A stretch of DNA of 64,000 bases from a virus. Every line of letters starts with the position of its first letter. Position 1 is the stretch's first letter. The notes beneath the pieces were generated by a model. That model saw only the letters and a list, made by a program, of their open reading frames with translations. It was not told the origin of the DNA and made no database searches. Of the stretch, positions 9,710 through 16,474 are shown in pieces. The stretch lies in the IMG/VR virus record IMGVR_UViG_3300042386_001406, positions 1 to 64,000 of that record; one strand, written 5' to 3'. A program made the translations under genes and the position numbers.

Positions 9710-9740
9710 GTGGCTCGGAGAAATCCGGGCCACTTTTTTT
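9710..9740 (+). terminator. intrinsic terminator after the TonB-dependent receptor
   Basis: A 10-bp stem (GTGGCTCGGA / TCCGGGCCAC, one G-T pair), GAAA tetraloop, then seven T. It begins 28 bases after the receptor stop and closes that transcription unit. Confidence 0.9.
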
Positions 9741-9741
9741 A

Positions 9742-9768
9742 TTGACCGCGACTCCTGGCGTATCTTTA
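9742..9768 (+). promoter_or_regulatory. promoter-like TTGACCGC-N11-TATCTTTA
   Basis: TTGACCGC (9742-9749) and TATCTTTA (9761-9768) lie between the terminator and the 78-residue gene. The same pair with the same spacing occurs at 10030-10056. It resembles the Bacteroidota housekeeping arrangement (TTG, then TAnnTTTG), with slightly short spacing. Confidence 0.5.
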
Positions 9769-9791
9769 GTGTATAATAAAAATTGAAAGTT

Positions 9792-10028
9792 ATGAATAAC
9801 GAGATTAAAGAAATGAGTATTTGTGAGGTCATGGATATTCTTTATCCGAATTTTGAAGATCAAATTCAGTTATCGTGGGAGGAAGAGTGTGATGTTGTGT
9901 TGAATTTTTGTAAACAACATAACTATATGTTATACGAACGTGTTCGTGAACAGTTTTTCAAATGGGAAGGTTATGATTTAGCGGTCAAAGGTGGTTATAG
10001 TGGAGTTGTTTATAGTGACTTAAGCTAA
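9792..10028 (+). CDS. small hypothetical protein
   Basis: A 78-residue acidic protein starting MNNEIKEMSICEVMDIL. I take the ATG at 9792 in preference to the in-frame TTG at 9783, which would leave almost no leader after the promoter-like box. No recognised domain, signal or membrane segment; two Cys and several Trp/Tyr suggest a compact fold. It has its own promoter-like sequence and follows a terminator, so it may be expressed at a different time (for example early) from the structural genes. Function unknown. Confidence 0.6.
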   Translation: MNNEIKEMSICEVMDILYPNFEDQIQLSWEEECDVVLNFCKQHNYMLYERVREQFFKWEGYDLAVKGGYSGVVYSDLS

Positions 10029-10029
10029 A

Positions 10030-10056
10030 TTGACCGCAATTCATTTACTATATTTA
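10030..10056 (+). promoter_or_regulatory. promoter-like TTGACCGC-N11-TATATTTA
   Basis: Second copy of the arrangement at 9742-9768: TTGACCGC (10030-10037), TATATTTA (10049-10056), identical 11-nt spacing but unrelated intervening bases. It precedes the ATG at 10074 by 17 nt. TATAAATA, the T4 late core, also occurs just after it at 10059-10066. Confidence 0.5.
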
Positions 10057-10073
10057 ATATATAAATAAAATAT

Positions 10074-10235
10074 ATGCAATTAAAAGAATCAAAAACAAAT
10101 TGGCATTTTAATATTAGTTTAGCCAAATCATGTCTACGAATTATGGCTGGAGTAACACTAATTAGAGGTGAACTATTAATATCAGGTGTATTATTTATAT
10201 TAGCTGAAGTATTAGGTATTATTGAAGAATTTTAA
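10074..10235 (+). CDS. small membrane protein, 53 aa
   Basis: A short gene reading MQLKESKTNWHFNISLAKSC at its start and ending LAEVLGIIEEF. Residues about 22-50 form one or two hydrophobic segments (GVTLIRGELLISGVLFILA), which predicts an inner-membrane protein. Small proteins of this shape (short basic N-terminus with an NWHFNISLAKS-like motif, then a hydrophobic hairpin) are, from memory, common and uncharacterised in T4-like phages. It has its own promoter-like sequence and is followed 11 bases later by the AT-hook gene. Function unknown. Confidence 0.6.
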   Translation: MQLKESKTNWHFNISLAKSCLRIMAGVTLIRGELLISGVLFILAEVLGIIEEF

Positions 10236-10246
10236 AAAAATAAGTT

Positions 10247-10723
10247 ATGAAAGTAATTGACGTTGACGCCCCAATTGTACCACGTAAGGTATATGTAGTT
10301 GAAGCTGATGAACAACAATATTTAGAGTTTACTGAAGGTATTGAAGTATTACCAGCTCAATATTATGAAACTGATCCTGGATGTAAGTTTTACTTTAAGA
10401 AAAAACATGAAGATGGTGAACCAGGATGGAGTGGTGGTGGCTATGAGTGTATAGAAGAAAATGGTGCACGTCGTGCGTTTCACTTAGACTCATTAATTGT
10501 ACATCCACGTTATTTCAAACGTAAAGCTAAAGCAGAAAAAATACGTACTAGTTCAGGTAAACGTGGACGTCCAAAAATGGATCCGGCTCTTAAGAAAACG
10601 CCTGTAGTGTATGTTAAAACTGGCGGTAAACGTGGCCGTCCAAAAATGGATCCAACATTGAAAAAATCAACAGTGTATGTTAAAACTGGCGGTAAACGTG
10701 GGCGCCCAAGAAAGAACAGTTAA
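10247..10723 (+). CDS. AT-hook protein with three GKRGRP motifs
   Basis: A 158-residue basic protein. Residues 1-100 are a globular domain of unknown type (VDAPIVPRKVYVVEADEQQY, later GWSGGGYECIEENGARR). The tail has three AT-hooks at residues 104-110, 127-133 and 149-155 (GKRGRPK, GKRGRPK, GKRGRPR), spaced 22-23 residues by near-identical linkers. AT-hooks bind the minor groove of AT-rich DNA, so this protein probably binds phage or host DNA as an architectural or regulatory factor. The tail arose by tandem duplication that is still visible at DNA level. It closes the unit before an ATATTTAT box. Confidence 0.75.
   Translation: MKVIDVDAPIVPRKVYVVEADEQQYLEFTEGIEVLPAQYYETDPGCKFYFKKKHEDGEPGWSGGGYECIEENGARRAFHLDSLIVHPRYFKRKAKAEKIRTSSGKRGRPKMDPALKKTPVVYVKTGGKRGRPKMDPTLKKSTVYVKTGGKRGRPRKNS
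10556..10711 (+). repeat. tandem 66-69 bp repeats encoding AT-hooks
   Basis: The segment GGTAAACGTGGACGTCC and close variants recur at about 10556, 10625 and 10691, each followed in the first two copies by CAAAAATGGATCC. This is a recent in-frame expansion of the AT-hook array. Confidence 0.8.
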
Positions 10724-10731
10724 TATTTATC
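10722..10731 (+). promoter_or_regulatory. ATATTTAT box upstream of the internal-protein-like operon
   Basis: Reads AATATTTATC, overlapping the TAA of the AT-hook gene; 20 nt before the ATG at 10752. It is the only such box before the overlapping genes 10752-14867. Confidence 0.5.
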
Positions 10732-10751
10732 GGTAGTAAATACTATTAAAA

Positions 10752-11015
10752 ATGAAGCAAAATATCAACGAAATTAAGAAAATGCAGCGTATCGCTGGAT
10801 TAATTACCGAGAGTGAATACCAAGAATCAATAATGAAAGAAAATACAATACTTTCAGATGAGGCATATGATCGTATAGATGGTTTAGTTAACCAAAAAGA
10901 TATGGATATGTTACGTGATGGTGGTAGAAATATAGTACTTGATTTAACAGATGAGGGATTTGAAGACGATGAAATAATTGAGTATATATGCAGATATTTG
11001 AAAAATTTTCTATAA
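10752..11015 (+). CDS. small protein with targeting-like N-terminus
   Basis: An 87-residue acidic protein. The N-terminus (NEIKKMQRIAGLITE-SEYQ) resembles that of the 461-residue protein at 31678 (NEIERLKLIAGLINE) and the C-terminus of the scaffold (IRRMQQLAGIVK), and contains an I-x-E site. The rest (DRIDGLVNQKDMDMLRDGG, then acidic helices) has no recognised domain. I infer a prohead-associated or internal protein. It opens the operon, 6 bases before the kinase gene. Confidence 0.55.
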   Translation: MKQNINEIKKMQRIAGLITESEYQESIMKENTILSDEAYDRIDGLVNQKDMDMLRDGGRNIVLDLTDEGFEDDEIIEYICRYLKNFL

Positions 11016-11021
11016 TAAGTA

Positions 11022-11771
11022 ATGAAGATTAGAATCAAAGAGGCACAACAAATGCCACAGGCGATATTCATGGCCGGCCCAGCTGGGGCTGGCAAATCCT
11101 TTGTTTCTAAATCATTACCACTCTCTAAATTCCAAGTAATAAATGTCGACGACGCTTATGAGGAAATGCTCAAAGCAGCTGGTATTGGAATGAAGATTAA
11201 AGACTTTACTCCTGATGAATTGTCACAAGCCGCTAAATTAATGGCGCAGGCTCAAAAAACAACTAAGGATAAATACGCCAAAGCACTCGAAAATTTAAAC
11301 GACATTATTATTGATGGAACAGGTGCAGCATCTAAGCCTTTACTCAAGAAAAAGGCAGAATTAGAGGCTTTAGGATATGAAACTATGATGGTAATGATAT
11401 ATGTTTCACCTGTAACTTCACTTGAACGTAATGCTAATAGAGAACGTTCATTAATGCCTGGTCAAGTTTTAAATACTTGGGAAAAAGTAAATAGTAACAT
11501 CAAAACATATGAACAAGCATTTGGTGACAATTTTATTTTAATAAACAATGATCCAAAAGATGCTGACATAAGTTTTGATCCTCAAGAAATAAAGCGTAGA
11601 TTTTTTGATACTGCTAAGGCTAAAGGTAAACCAAAAACACCAGAGGAATTAGCTAAGAAAAAAGCTGAAGTAGAAGCAATGAATAAAAACATTGAACAAC
11701 TACTTAAACAAAAACCAAAATTCACTCCTAGAGATCAAGCTATCTCTAAAATAAAGGCATTTATTAAATGA
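11022..11771 (+). CDS. zeta-toxin-like P-loop kinase with targeting-like N-terminus
   Basis: A 249-residue protein. The Walker A motif GPAGAGKS is at residues 19-26, followed by VINVDDAYEEML (the acidic base/substrate segment) and IIIDGTGAAS. That order is typical of the zeta toxin / polynucleotide-kinase-like P-loop group, which phosphorylates a nucleotide or sugar-nucleotide. The N-terminus MKIRIKEAQQ has an I-K-E site just before the fold, like its neighbours. The C-terminal 50 residues are Lys-rich and probably helical. It overlaps the next gene by ATGA. Substrate unknown; there is no adjacent antitoxin-like gene. Confidence 0.7.
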   Translation: MKIRIKEAQQMPQAIFMAGPAGAGKSFVSKSLPLSKFQVINVDDAYEEMLKAAGIGMKIKDFTPDELSQAAKLMAQAQKTTKDKYAKALENLNDIIIDGTGAASKPLLKKKAELEALGYETMMVMIYVSPVTSLERNANRERSLMPGQVLNTWEKVNSNIKTYEQAFGDNFILINNDPKDADISFDPQEIKRRFFDTAKAKGKPKTPEELAKKKAEVEAMNKNIEQLLKQKPKFTPRDQAISKIKAFIK

Positions 11772-13753
11772 TAGATTTAAATACAATATTAAACGAGTTA
11801 ACTGAAGATGATGGACAAACAACTCCACCAGCTATCTGTTACTACCCAGGTGGATTTAAACCACCACATGAAGGACACTATGAGGCTCTTAAAGATTTAG
11901 TGTCACGTCCTTACATTACTAAAGTAATAGTTTTAATTGGACATAAAACACGTGATGGTATAACTAAAGAACAAAGTAAACGTATTTGGGATTTATATTT
12001 AGCCACTACACCAATGGCTAAAGTAAGTGTTAGAATAAGTGAAGATGCCTCTCCAATTAAAGATCTATTTAGTGCCTTTGACTCTGACTTAGAACTAAAA
12101 GCATATGTCGCTGGAGCTAAATCAGAGGTAGAAGAACAAGATTATTTTACCCCATTACAAAAAGCATTTAGTACAAGAGTAATGCCTATATCAATTGATG
12201 AAAAAGTTGTTACTCAAGGTAAACGCTTGTCAGGAACTCAAGTACGTGGTTTAGTAACACAACTTAAAAAAGCAGTATTACAGTTACGTTCAATAGCTGA
12301 TAAATCATCAACTGAGTATTCTAAAGCTAGAAATGCTTATTTAAACACATATGAAGAGTTAAAAGGATGCTTTCCAGAAGCAGTTGTTCAAAAAGGACAA
12401 TATGATGATATTCTTAAAATATTAGGGATACCAGTTTTAAATGTAGACCAACTTCAAGAAAATCAAGAAGATGGTAATTTAATTATACGTGTACCTTATG
12501 CTTTAACAACTAAGATTGAGAATTTTTTAAATACAATGTTAATACCATTTGAATACTCTCAACAAGCATTTGGTGGTAAAGAAAGACGTATGTTAATTCC
12601 TAATCTAAGTGATAATAACGAACAAAAAGAAAAAGTACTTAATTATTTAAGTAAACATAACATACCTGTTAATATTGAAGAAGATTTATTTACTATTAAT
12701 TGGTGGAAACAAAGTTTAGAAGAAATTCAACTTGATGTCCCTACACCAGATGAAAAAGATGTTGATCCTGAACAACTAAAAAAAGGAATTGAAGTAGAAA
12801 AAGAACACACCAACGATGAAAAAACAGCTAAGAAAATAGCGTTAGCTCATTTAGGTGAAGATCCAAAATATTATTCTAAGTTAAAAAAAGCAGGTTTAGA
12901 AGAAACATTAACTGAACCACAAGATAAGACAGACAATATTATAGCTGATTTTATTGATTTTGCCGCTAATGCTCTTGACTTACAAAAAGTACCTAAAATT
13001 ACTTTTAGTGATGATGAGAATTTAGCTAAACAAATGCACGCGTTAGGTGCTTATCAACCTAAAACTGATGAATTATTAGTTGTTAAAGGATCAAGACTAA
13101 CAGCAGATATTTTACGCACATTAGCTCATGAGTTAGTACATCGTAAACAAGCTGAAATGGGTCCATTAGATAAAGAAGATGGTAAAACAGGTTCAGAAGT
13201 AGAAAATGAAGCTAATGCCGCCGCTGGTGTATTACTAAGACAATTTGGTAAATACAGACCAGAAATATTTGAAGAAGCAGATGCGATGAAAGGTGATTAT
13301 AAGATATACTGTGATATGGATGGTGTGTTAGTTGATTTTGATAAAGGGTATGAAGAATTAACAGGTAAAAAAGCTAGTTTTGACACACCAAAAGAAGAAT
13401 TTTGGGAACCAATTTCAAAAGCAGGTGCAGCGTTTTGGATTAAATTACAATGGATGCCTGATGGAAAACAATTATGGAATTATATTAAACCATACAATCC
13501 AGATTTACTATCAGCTCCATCACGTGAAGAATCATCTAAAATAGGTAAATTTACTTGGGTGAAAAGAAACTTACCTGGTACTAAACTTATCTTACGTTCA
13601 GCTGATCGTAAACAAGAATTTGCAACACCAAACTCTATCTTAATTGATGATAGAGCAGATAATATACAACGTTGGAAAGATGCGGGTGGTATAGGTATTC
13701 ATCACACATCAGCTGCTGATACAATACAACAATTGAAAGATTTAGGGCTATGA
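11768..13753 (+). CDS. four-domain fusion: nucleotidyltransferase, DUF5661-like, HExxH, HAD phosphatase
   Basis: A 661-residue protein. It begins MIDLNTILNE-LTEDD (targeting-like). Then come: a cytidylyl/adenylyltransferase-like domain with HEGH (34-37) and SGTQVR (155-160); a DUF5661-like stretch around 336-382 (GIEVEKEHTNDEKTAKKIAL); a zinc-protease-like HELVH (454-458); and a HAD-type 5'-nucleotidase domain starting at DMDGV (516-520) with LIDDRADNIQRWKDAGG near the end. Each catalytic motif looks intact. It could transfer a nucleotide, remove a phosphate and cleave a peptide, or be a polyprotein cut at its own I/L-x-E sites (for example after IFEE before the HAD domain). Coupled by ATGA overlaps on both sides. 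Confidence 0.75.
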   Translation: MIDLNTILNELTEDDGQTTPPAICYYPGGFKPPHEGHYEALKDLVSRPYITKVIVLIGHKTRDGITKEQSKRIWDLYLATTPMAKVSVRISEDASPIKDLFSAFDSDLELKAYVAGAKSEVEEQDYFTPLQKAFSTRVMPISIDEKVVTQGKRLSGTQVRGLVTQLKKAVLQLRSIADKSSTEYSKARNAYLNTYEELKGCFPEAVVQKGQYDDILKILGIPVLNVDQLQENQEDGNLIIRVPYALTTKIENFLNTMLIPFEYSQQAFGGKERRMLIPNLSDNNEQKEKVLNYLSKHNIPVNIEEDLFTINWWKQSLEEIQLDVPTPDEKDVDPEQLKKGIEVEKEHTNDEKTAKKIALAHLGEDPKYYSKLKKAGLEETLTEPQDKTDNIIADFIDFAANALDLQKVPKITFSDDENLAKQMHALGAYQPKTDELLVVKGSRLTADILRTLAHELVHRKQAEMGPLDKEDGKTGSEVENEANAAAGVLLRQFGKYRPEIFEEADAMKGDYKIYCDMDGVLVDFDKGYEELTGKKASFDTPKEEFWEPISKAGAAFWIKLQWMPDGKQLWNYIKPYNPDLLSAPSREESSKIGKFTWVKRNLPGTKLILRSADRKQEFATPNSILIDDRADNIQRWKDAGGIGIHHTSAADTIQQLKDLGL

Positions 13754-14289
13754 TTAAATTAATAGACATATTAAAAGAAGAAATTAATTTAGAAAAATAT
13801 GTTGAAGATTGGTTAAGTAAAGGAGGAATACATGATGACTCTAATATTAATAGAGCATTTACTATTAAACTAAAACAATTAGGTTACGAAAATTATGGAA
13901 CTATATATCGAGTTTTATTTGTCAAAAAAGATAATAAAATATCCAATTTAAAATCTTATATTTGGGACAAATATAATGGAAAATATATATCTTTTTCTGA
14001 AACTTTAGAGGGAGCAAATAAATTTATGGACCTATTAATAAATGATGGTCTGCTTAAAAAAGGAGAAATACTTGTTGTTATAAAACAAAAATCTAATTAT
14101 TATAATTTACATAAATGGGTAGAAGATAAAATAAAAGAATATGGAGGTCCTTGGCAATTTGCTGATAAAAAAGGTGTTTGGGTTGGAGGGTTGTATAGAG
14201 AAACTCAAAAAACAAAAGAAGTTTTATCAACATTAGATAATAATTTTGAAATAGTAAGACAATATTCTAAAAAAGGAAAAATGTTATGA
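13750..14289 (+). CDS. possible ADP-ribosyltransferase-like protein with targeting-like N-terminus
   Basis: A 179-residue protein starting MIKLIDILKE-EINLEKYVE. The segments TIYRV (Arg54) and YISFSETLEGANKF (Ser81-Phe-Ser83) resemble the Arg and Ser-x-Ser elements of R-S-E ADP-ribosyltransferases such as T4 Alt and ModA. I cannot place the final catalytic Glu with confidence, so this is weak. T4 Alt is itself packaged in the capsid and injected, which fits the N-terminal peptide. Base composition is more AT-rich than its neighbours. ATGA overlaps link it to both adjacent genes. Confidence 0.4.
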   Translation: MIKLIDILKEEINLEKYVEDWLSKGGIHDDSNINRAFTIKLKQLGYENYGTIYRVLFVKKDNKISNLKSYIWDKYNGKYISFSETLEGANKFMDLLINDGLLKKGEILVVIKQKSNYYNLHKWVEDKIKEYGGPWQFADKKGVWVGGLYRETQKTKEVLSTLDNNFEIVRQYSKKGKML

Positions 14290-14867
14290 ATGAATCAAAT
14301 TTAAAAAAAGAGTTTTCAAAACGTGATGTACAAAGAATGAGAAATATAATCAGTGGTAATGCTAGTTCAGCCACTGGTATTCAAGTAGGTTATAGTAAAC
14401 AATCTCAAGACTACCAAGAAGGAGATGTGTGGGAAGAAAATGATAAACAATGGACCATTAAAAATGGCATCAAACAAACTGTTACTAAACATGATAAATT
14501 AAGACAGTTAGTTACTATGCCTTTAGCTTGTCCTGAATGTGATAAACCATTTAAAAATACTCCTGTAAATAAGAAAATGTGGGTTATTCATAAGATGTGT
14601 CGTGACTGTGTTATTGATATGGAGGCTAAAATTAGATTAGAAGGTAAGTGGGATGAGTATGAGCATAATATGATGAATGCTAATAAAAATGCTGATGTAG
14701 ATGAGTTTGAAAAAGCATTTAATGAATTTGTAAAAACAAGTACTGATAAAAGTTCATTTATAACTGAGGCGGGTGATATAGAAACATGGAGTGGGGGTAA
14801 AATTAATGAAGAAGAAATAAAACAAGTCAAAGAATATATAAAAAAACTGCGCGAAACAGAAATATAA
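14286..14867 (+). CDS. conserved phage protein with zinc ribbon
   Basis: A 193-residue protein. The N-terminal part (FSKRDVQRMRNIISGN, then EGDVWEENDKQWTIKNGIKQ) is of a type I have seen in many T4-like phages without a function. Residues about 82-107 hold two Cys pairs (CPEC and CRDC) that form a probable zinc ribbon. The rest is acidic and helical, with an FITE-AGD site near residue 160. Unlike most of its neighbours, it lacks the short targeting-like N-terminus. The ATATTTAT box at its end starts the next gene. Confidence 0.6.
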   Translation: MNESNLKKEFSKRDVQRMRNIISGNASSATGIQVGYSKQSQDYQEGDVWEENDKQWTIKNGIKQTVTKHDKLRQLVTMPLACPECDKPFKNTPVNKKMWVIHKMCRDCVIDMEAKIRLEGKWDEYEHNMMNANKNADVDEFEKAFNEFVKTSTDKSSFITEAGDIETWSGGKINEEEIKQVKEYIKKLRETEI

Positions 14868-14868
14868 A

Positions 14869-14878
14869 TATATTTATT
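14869..14878 (+). promoter_or_regulatory. ATATTTAT box upstream of a membrane coiled-coil gene
   Basis: Reads TATATTTATT directly after the previous stop; only 7 nt before the ATG at 14886. Confidence 0.4.
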
Positions 14879-14885
14879 TTCAGCA

Positions 14886-15197
14886 ATGGAAGCAATGGAT
14901 AACATTTATACGGTCATTATAACAGCAATTACAGTTCTAGGTAGTGCTACAGCATTTCGATTTTATGAAAAGAAATCTATGCGTAAAGAACGTGATGAAG
15001 AATTTATTCGCCACGATTGTAAAGATCGTATTGCTAAATTAGAAGCATTGCTTGTTGAATCTGCTCGTGAAAAAGATGAGTTACGTAAAATGGTATTACA
15101 GCTTACAAAAGAAGTAGCTGCGTTAAGTACTAAAGTTGAATTTTTTGAAAAAGGCGCGCCTATAGTATCTGTCAAATCTCGAAAAGCTACTAAATAA
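14886..15197 (+). CDS. single-pass membrane coiled-coil protein
   Basis: A 103-residue protein. A hydrophobic segment near the N-terminus (YTVIITAITVLGSATAFRFY) predicts one inner-membrane helix with few residues on the far side, followed by a charged coiled coil (residues about 30-90) that should face the cytoplasm or periplasm depending on orientation. Topologically it could be a holin-like or spanin-like lysis protein or a membrane tether. An alternative ATG at 14895 would remove three residues. It has its own ATATTTAT box. Confidence 0.5.
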   Translation: MEAMDNIYTVIITAITVLGSATAFRFYEKKSMRKERDEEFIRHDCKDRIAKLEALLVESAREKDELRKMVLQLTKEVAALSTKVEFFEKGAPIVSVKSRKATK

Positions 15198-15221
15198 TCA
15201 TTACCTATTATTGCCCATTAA

Positions 15222-15231
15222 TATATTTATA
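15222..15231 (+). promoter_or_regulatory. ATATTTAT box upstream of the Dps-like gene
   Basis: Reads TATATTTATA in the 54-base gap; 20 nt before the ATG at 15252. Confidence 0.5.
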
Positions 15232-15251
15232 TAGGATAAAAACTATATAAG

Positions 15252-15827
15252 ATGCCATATACTCGTAAAGGTAATTGTGTTTACAAAGAAACTGGTAAGA
15301 AAATGGGCTGCTCTAAAGACACTAAGGCAGCTGAAAAATATATGCGTGCTTTATATGCCGCTGAAGCAGGTAATATCAAGGAAGGATATGATTTAGATAC
15401 TATCAGCCCTGACCAACCTGAACTTGCTATAACTGTTGAATTGCCAAACCCTATACAGGTTATGGCTTCTTTTGTCTCTACATTAATGTCATCTCGTACA
15501 CAAGCTCACATATTCCACTGGCGTTGTAAAGGCGTAGGTGCTGGATGGATGCATACAGCATTAGGTGAGTATTATGATGGTATTGTAGATATATTAGATA
15601 AATTAGTTGAGTCAACTCAAGGCCGCTATGGTTTATTAGAAGGATATAAATGTGATGGACAATTTATGGAAGATGTAACTAAAGCAATTCCATATTTTGA
15701 AGCATTATGTTTGTATGTTGAAAAAAATCGTGGTTCATTACCTCAAGATTCATATATTCAAAATCAAATAGATGAAATAGTTGAGTTAATTGAAACAACT
15801 AAATATAAATTAGTAAACTTACAGTAA
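15252..15827 (+). CDS. Dps/ferritin-like protein (DUF5856-like)
   Basis: A 191-residue protein in two parts. Residues 1-40 are a small Cys-containing element (RKGNCVYKETGKKMGCSKDT) seen, from memory, as a separate module in marine phage proteins. Residues about 65-190 resemble the DUF5856 group, related to Dps/ferritin four-helix bundles: TQAHIFHWRCKG, then MHTALGEYYDGIVDILDKLV with the His, Glu and Asp expected near a di-metal centre. Dps proteins bind DNA and oxidise iron. In a phage it could protect DNA or be packaged. Its TAA overlaps the next ATG (TAATG). Confidence 0.6.
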   Translation: MPYTRKGNCVYKETGKKMGCSKDTKAAEKYMRALYAAEAGNIKEGYDLDTISPDQPELAITVELPNPIQVMASFVSTLMSSRTQAHIFHWRCKGVGAGWMHTALGEYYDGIVDILDKLVESTQGRYGLLEGYKCDGQFMEDVTKAIPYFEALCLYVEKNRGSLPQDSYIQNQIDEIVELIETTKYKLVNLQ

Positions 15828-16474
15828 TGCGTATTCGTATAATTAAAGAAGCTATAGCAACTGATATAACTGATATAGTAAAAAATACTATTGGACTTAA
15901 AGCCACTGTTAAACGCTTTAAGAATAATATATTAGTAGCTTCACCAGGTGGATTCTTCTCACCTAGCCGTTTACAAAATATGGCTGATGAATTGAATGAT
16001 AGAATACCTGAACCCTGGTTAGAAAGTCCTGTAAGTGTAGGTACAGGTGGTGCTACTGAAGGTTTACTTATTATAAGATTGAATGATGAGGGTATGAAAC
16101 ATACCAATTTATTTGAAGCAGAAGAGGATTTTACACCAATTGAAGATCCAAAGGAACCAAAACCAGCAGCTAAACAATTTCAAATATTAGCTTCAATGAT
16201 CACTAACACTAAAGTTAATGATCAAACTAATATATTATCAGCAATGAGAGCATTACCAGGTGTTACTATTGTTAACTCACAAGCAGCAATTCCAGGTTCA
16301 AATTCAGAAGGACAACTCCGCTATAAAACAAATGTTGACATTAAAATTGATACTTCAGCACTCAGTGGTGATATAAAAACTGCTATTAAGAAAATAATTG
16401 AAGATATTAAGAAAATTGAAGGTGTAGTTGAGTTTAAAGTATTACCAAAAGCAAAAGAAACAACTCCATACTAA
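15827..16474 (+). CDS. unknown protein with targeting-like N-terminus
   Basis: A 215-residue protein that starts MRIRIIKE-AIATDITDIV, again an I-x-E site within the first ten residues. Two alpha/beta domains seem present: about 10-90 (a small domain with SPGGFFSPSRLQNMADELND) and about 105-210 (QILASMITNTKVNDQTNIL, later VDIKIDTSALSGDIKTAIKK), the latter resembling a ferredoxin-like fold. No catalytic motif is recognised. Flanked by TAATG junctions, so translation is coupled. An internal virion protein is inferred only from the N-terminus and context. Confidence 0.55.
   Translation: MRIRIIKEAIATDITDIVKNTIGLKATVKRFKNNILVASPGGFFSPSRLQNMADELNDRIPEPWLESPVSVGTGGATEGLLIIRLNDEGMKHTNLFEAEEDFTPIEDPKEPKPAAKQFQILASMITNTKVNDQTNILSAMRALPGVTIVNSQAAIPGSNSEGQLRYKTNVDIKIDTSALSGDIKTAIKKIIEDIKKIEGVVEFKVLPKAKETTPY

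Noticed and set aside
11022-11771. Toxin-antitoxin module for the zeta-like kinase
   Set aside because: No epsilon-like antitoxin is adjacent, and the gene lies in an operon of other targeting-like proteins.
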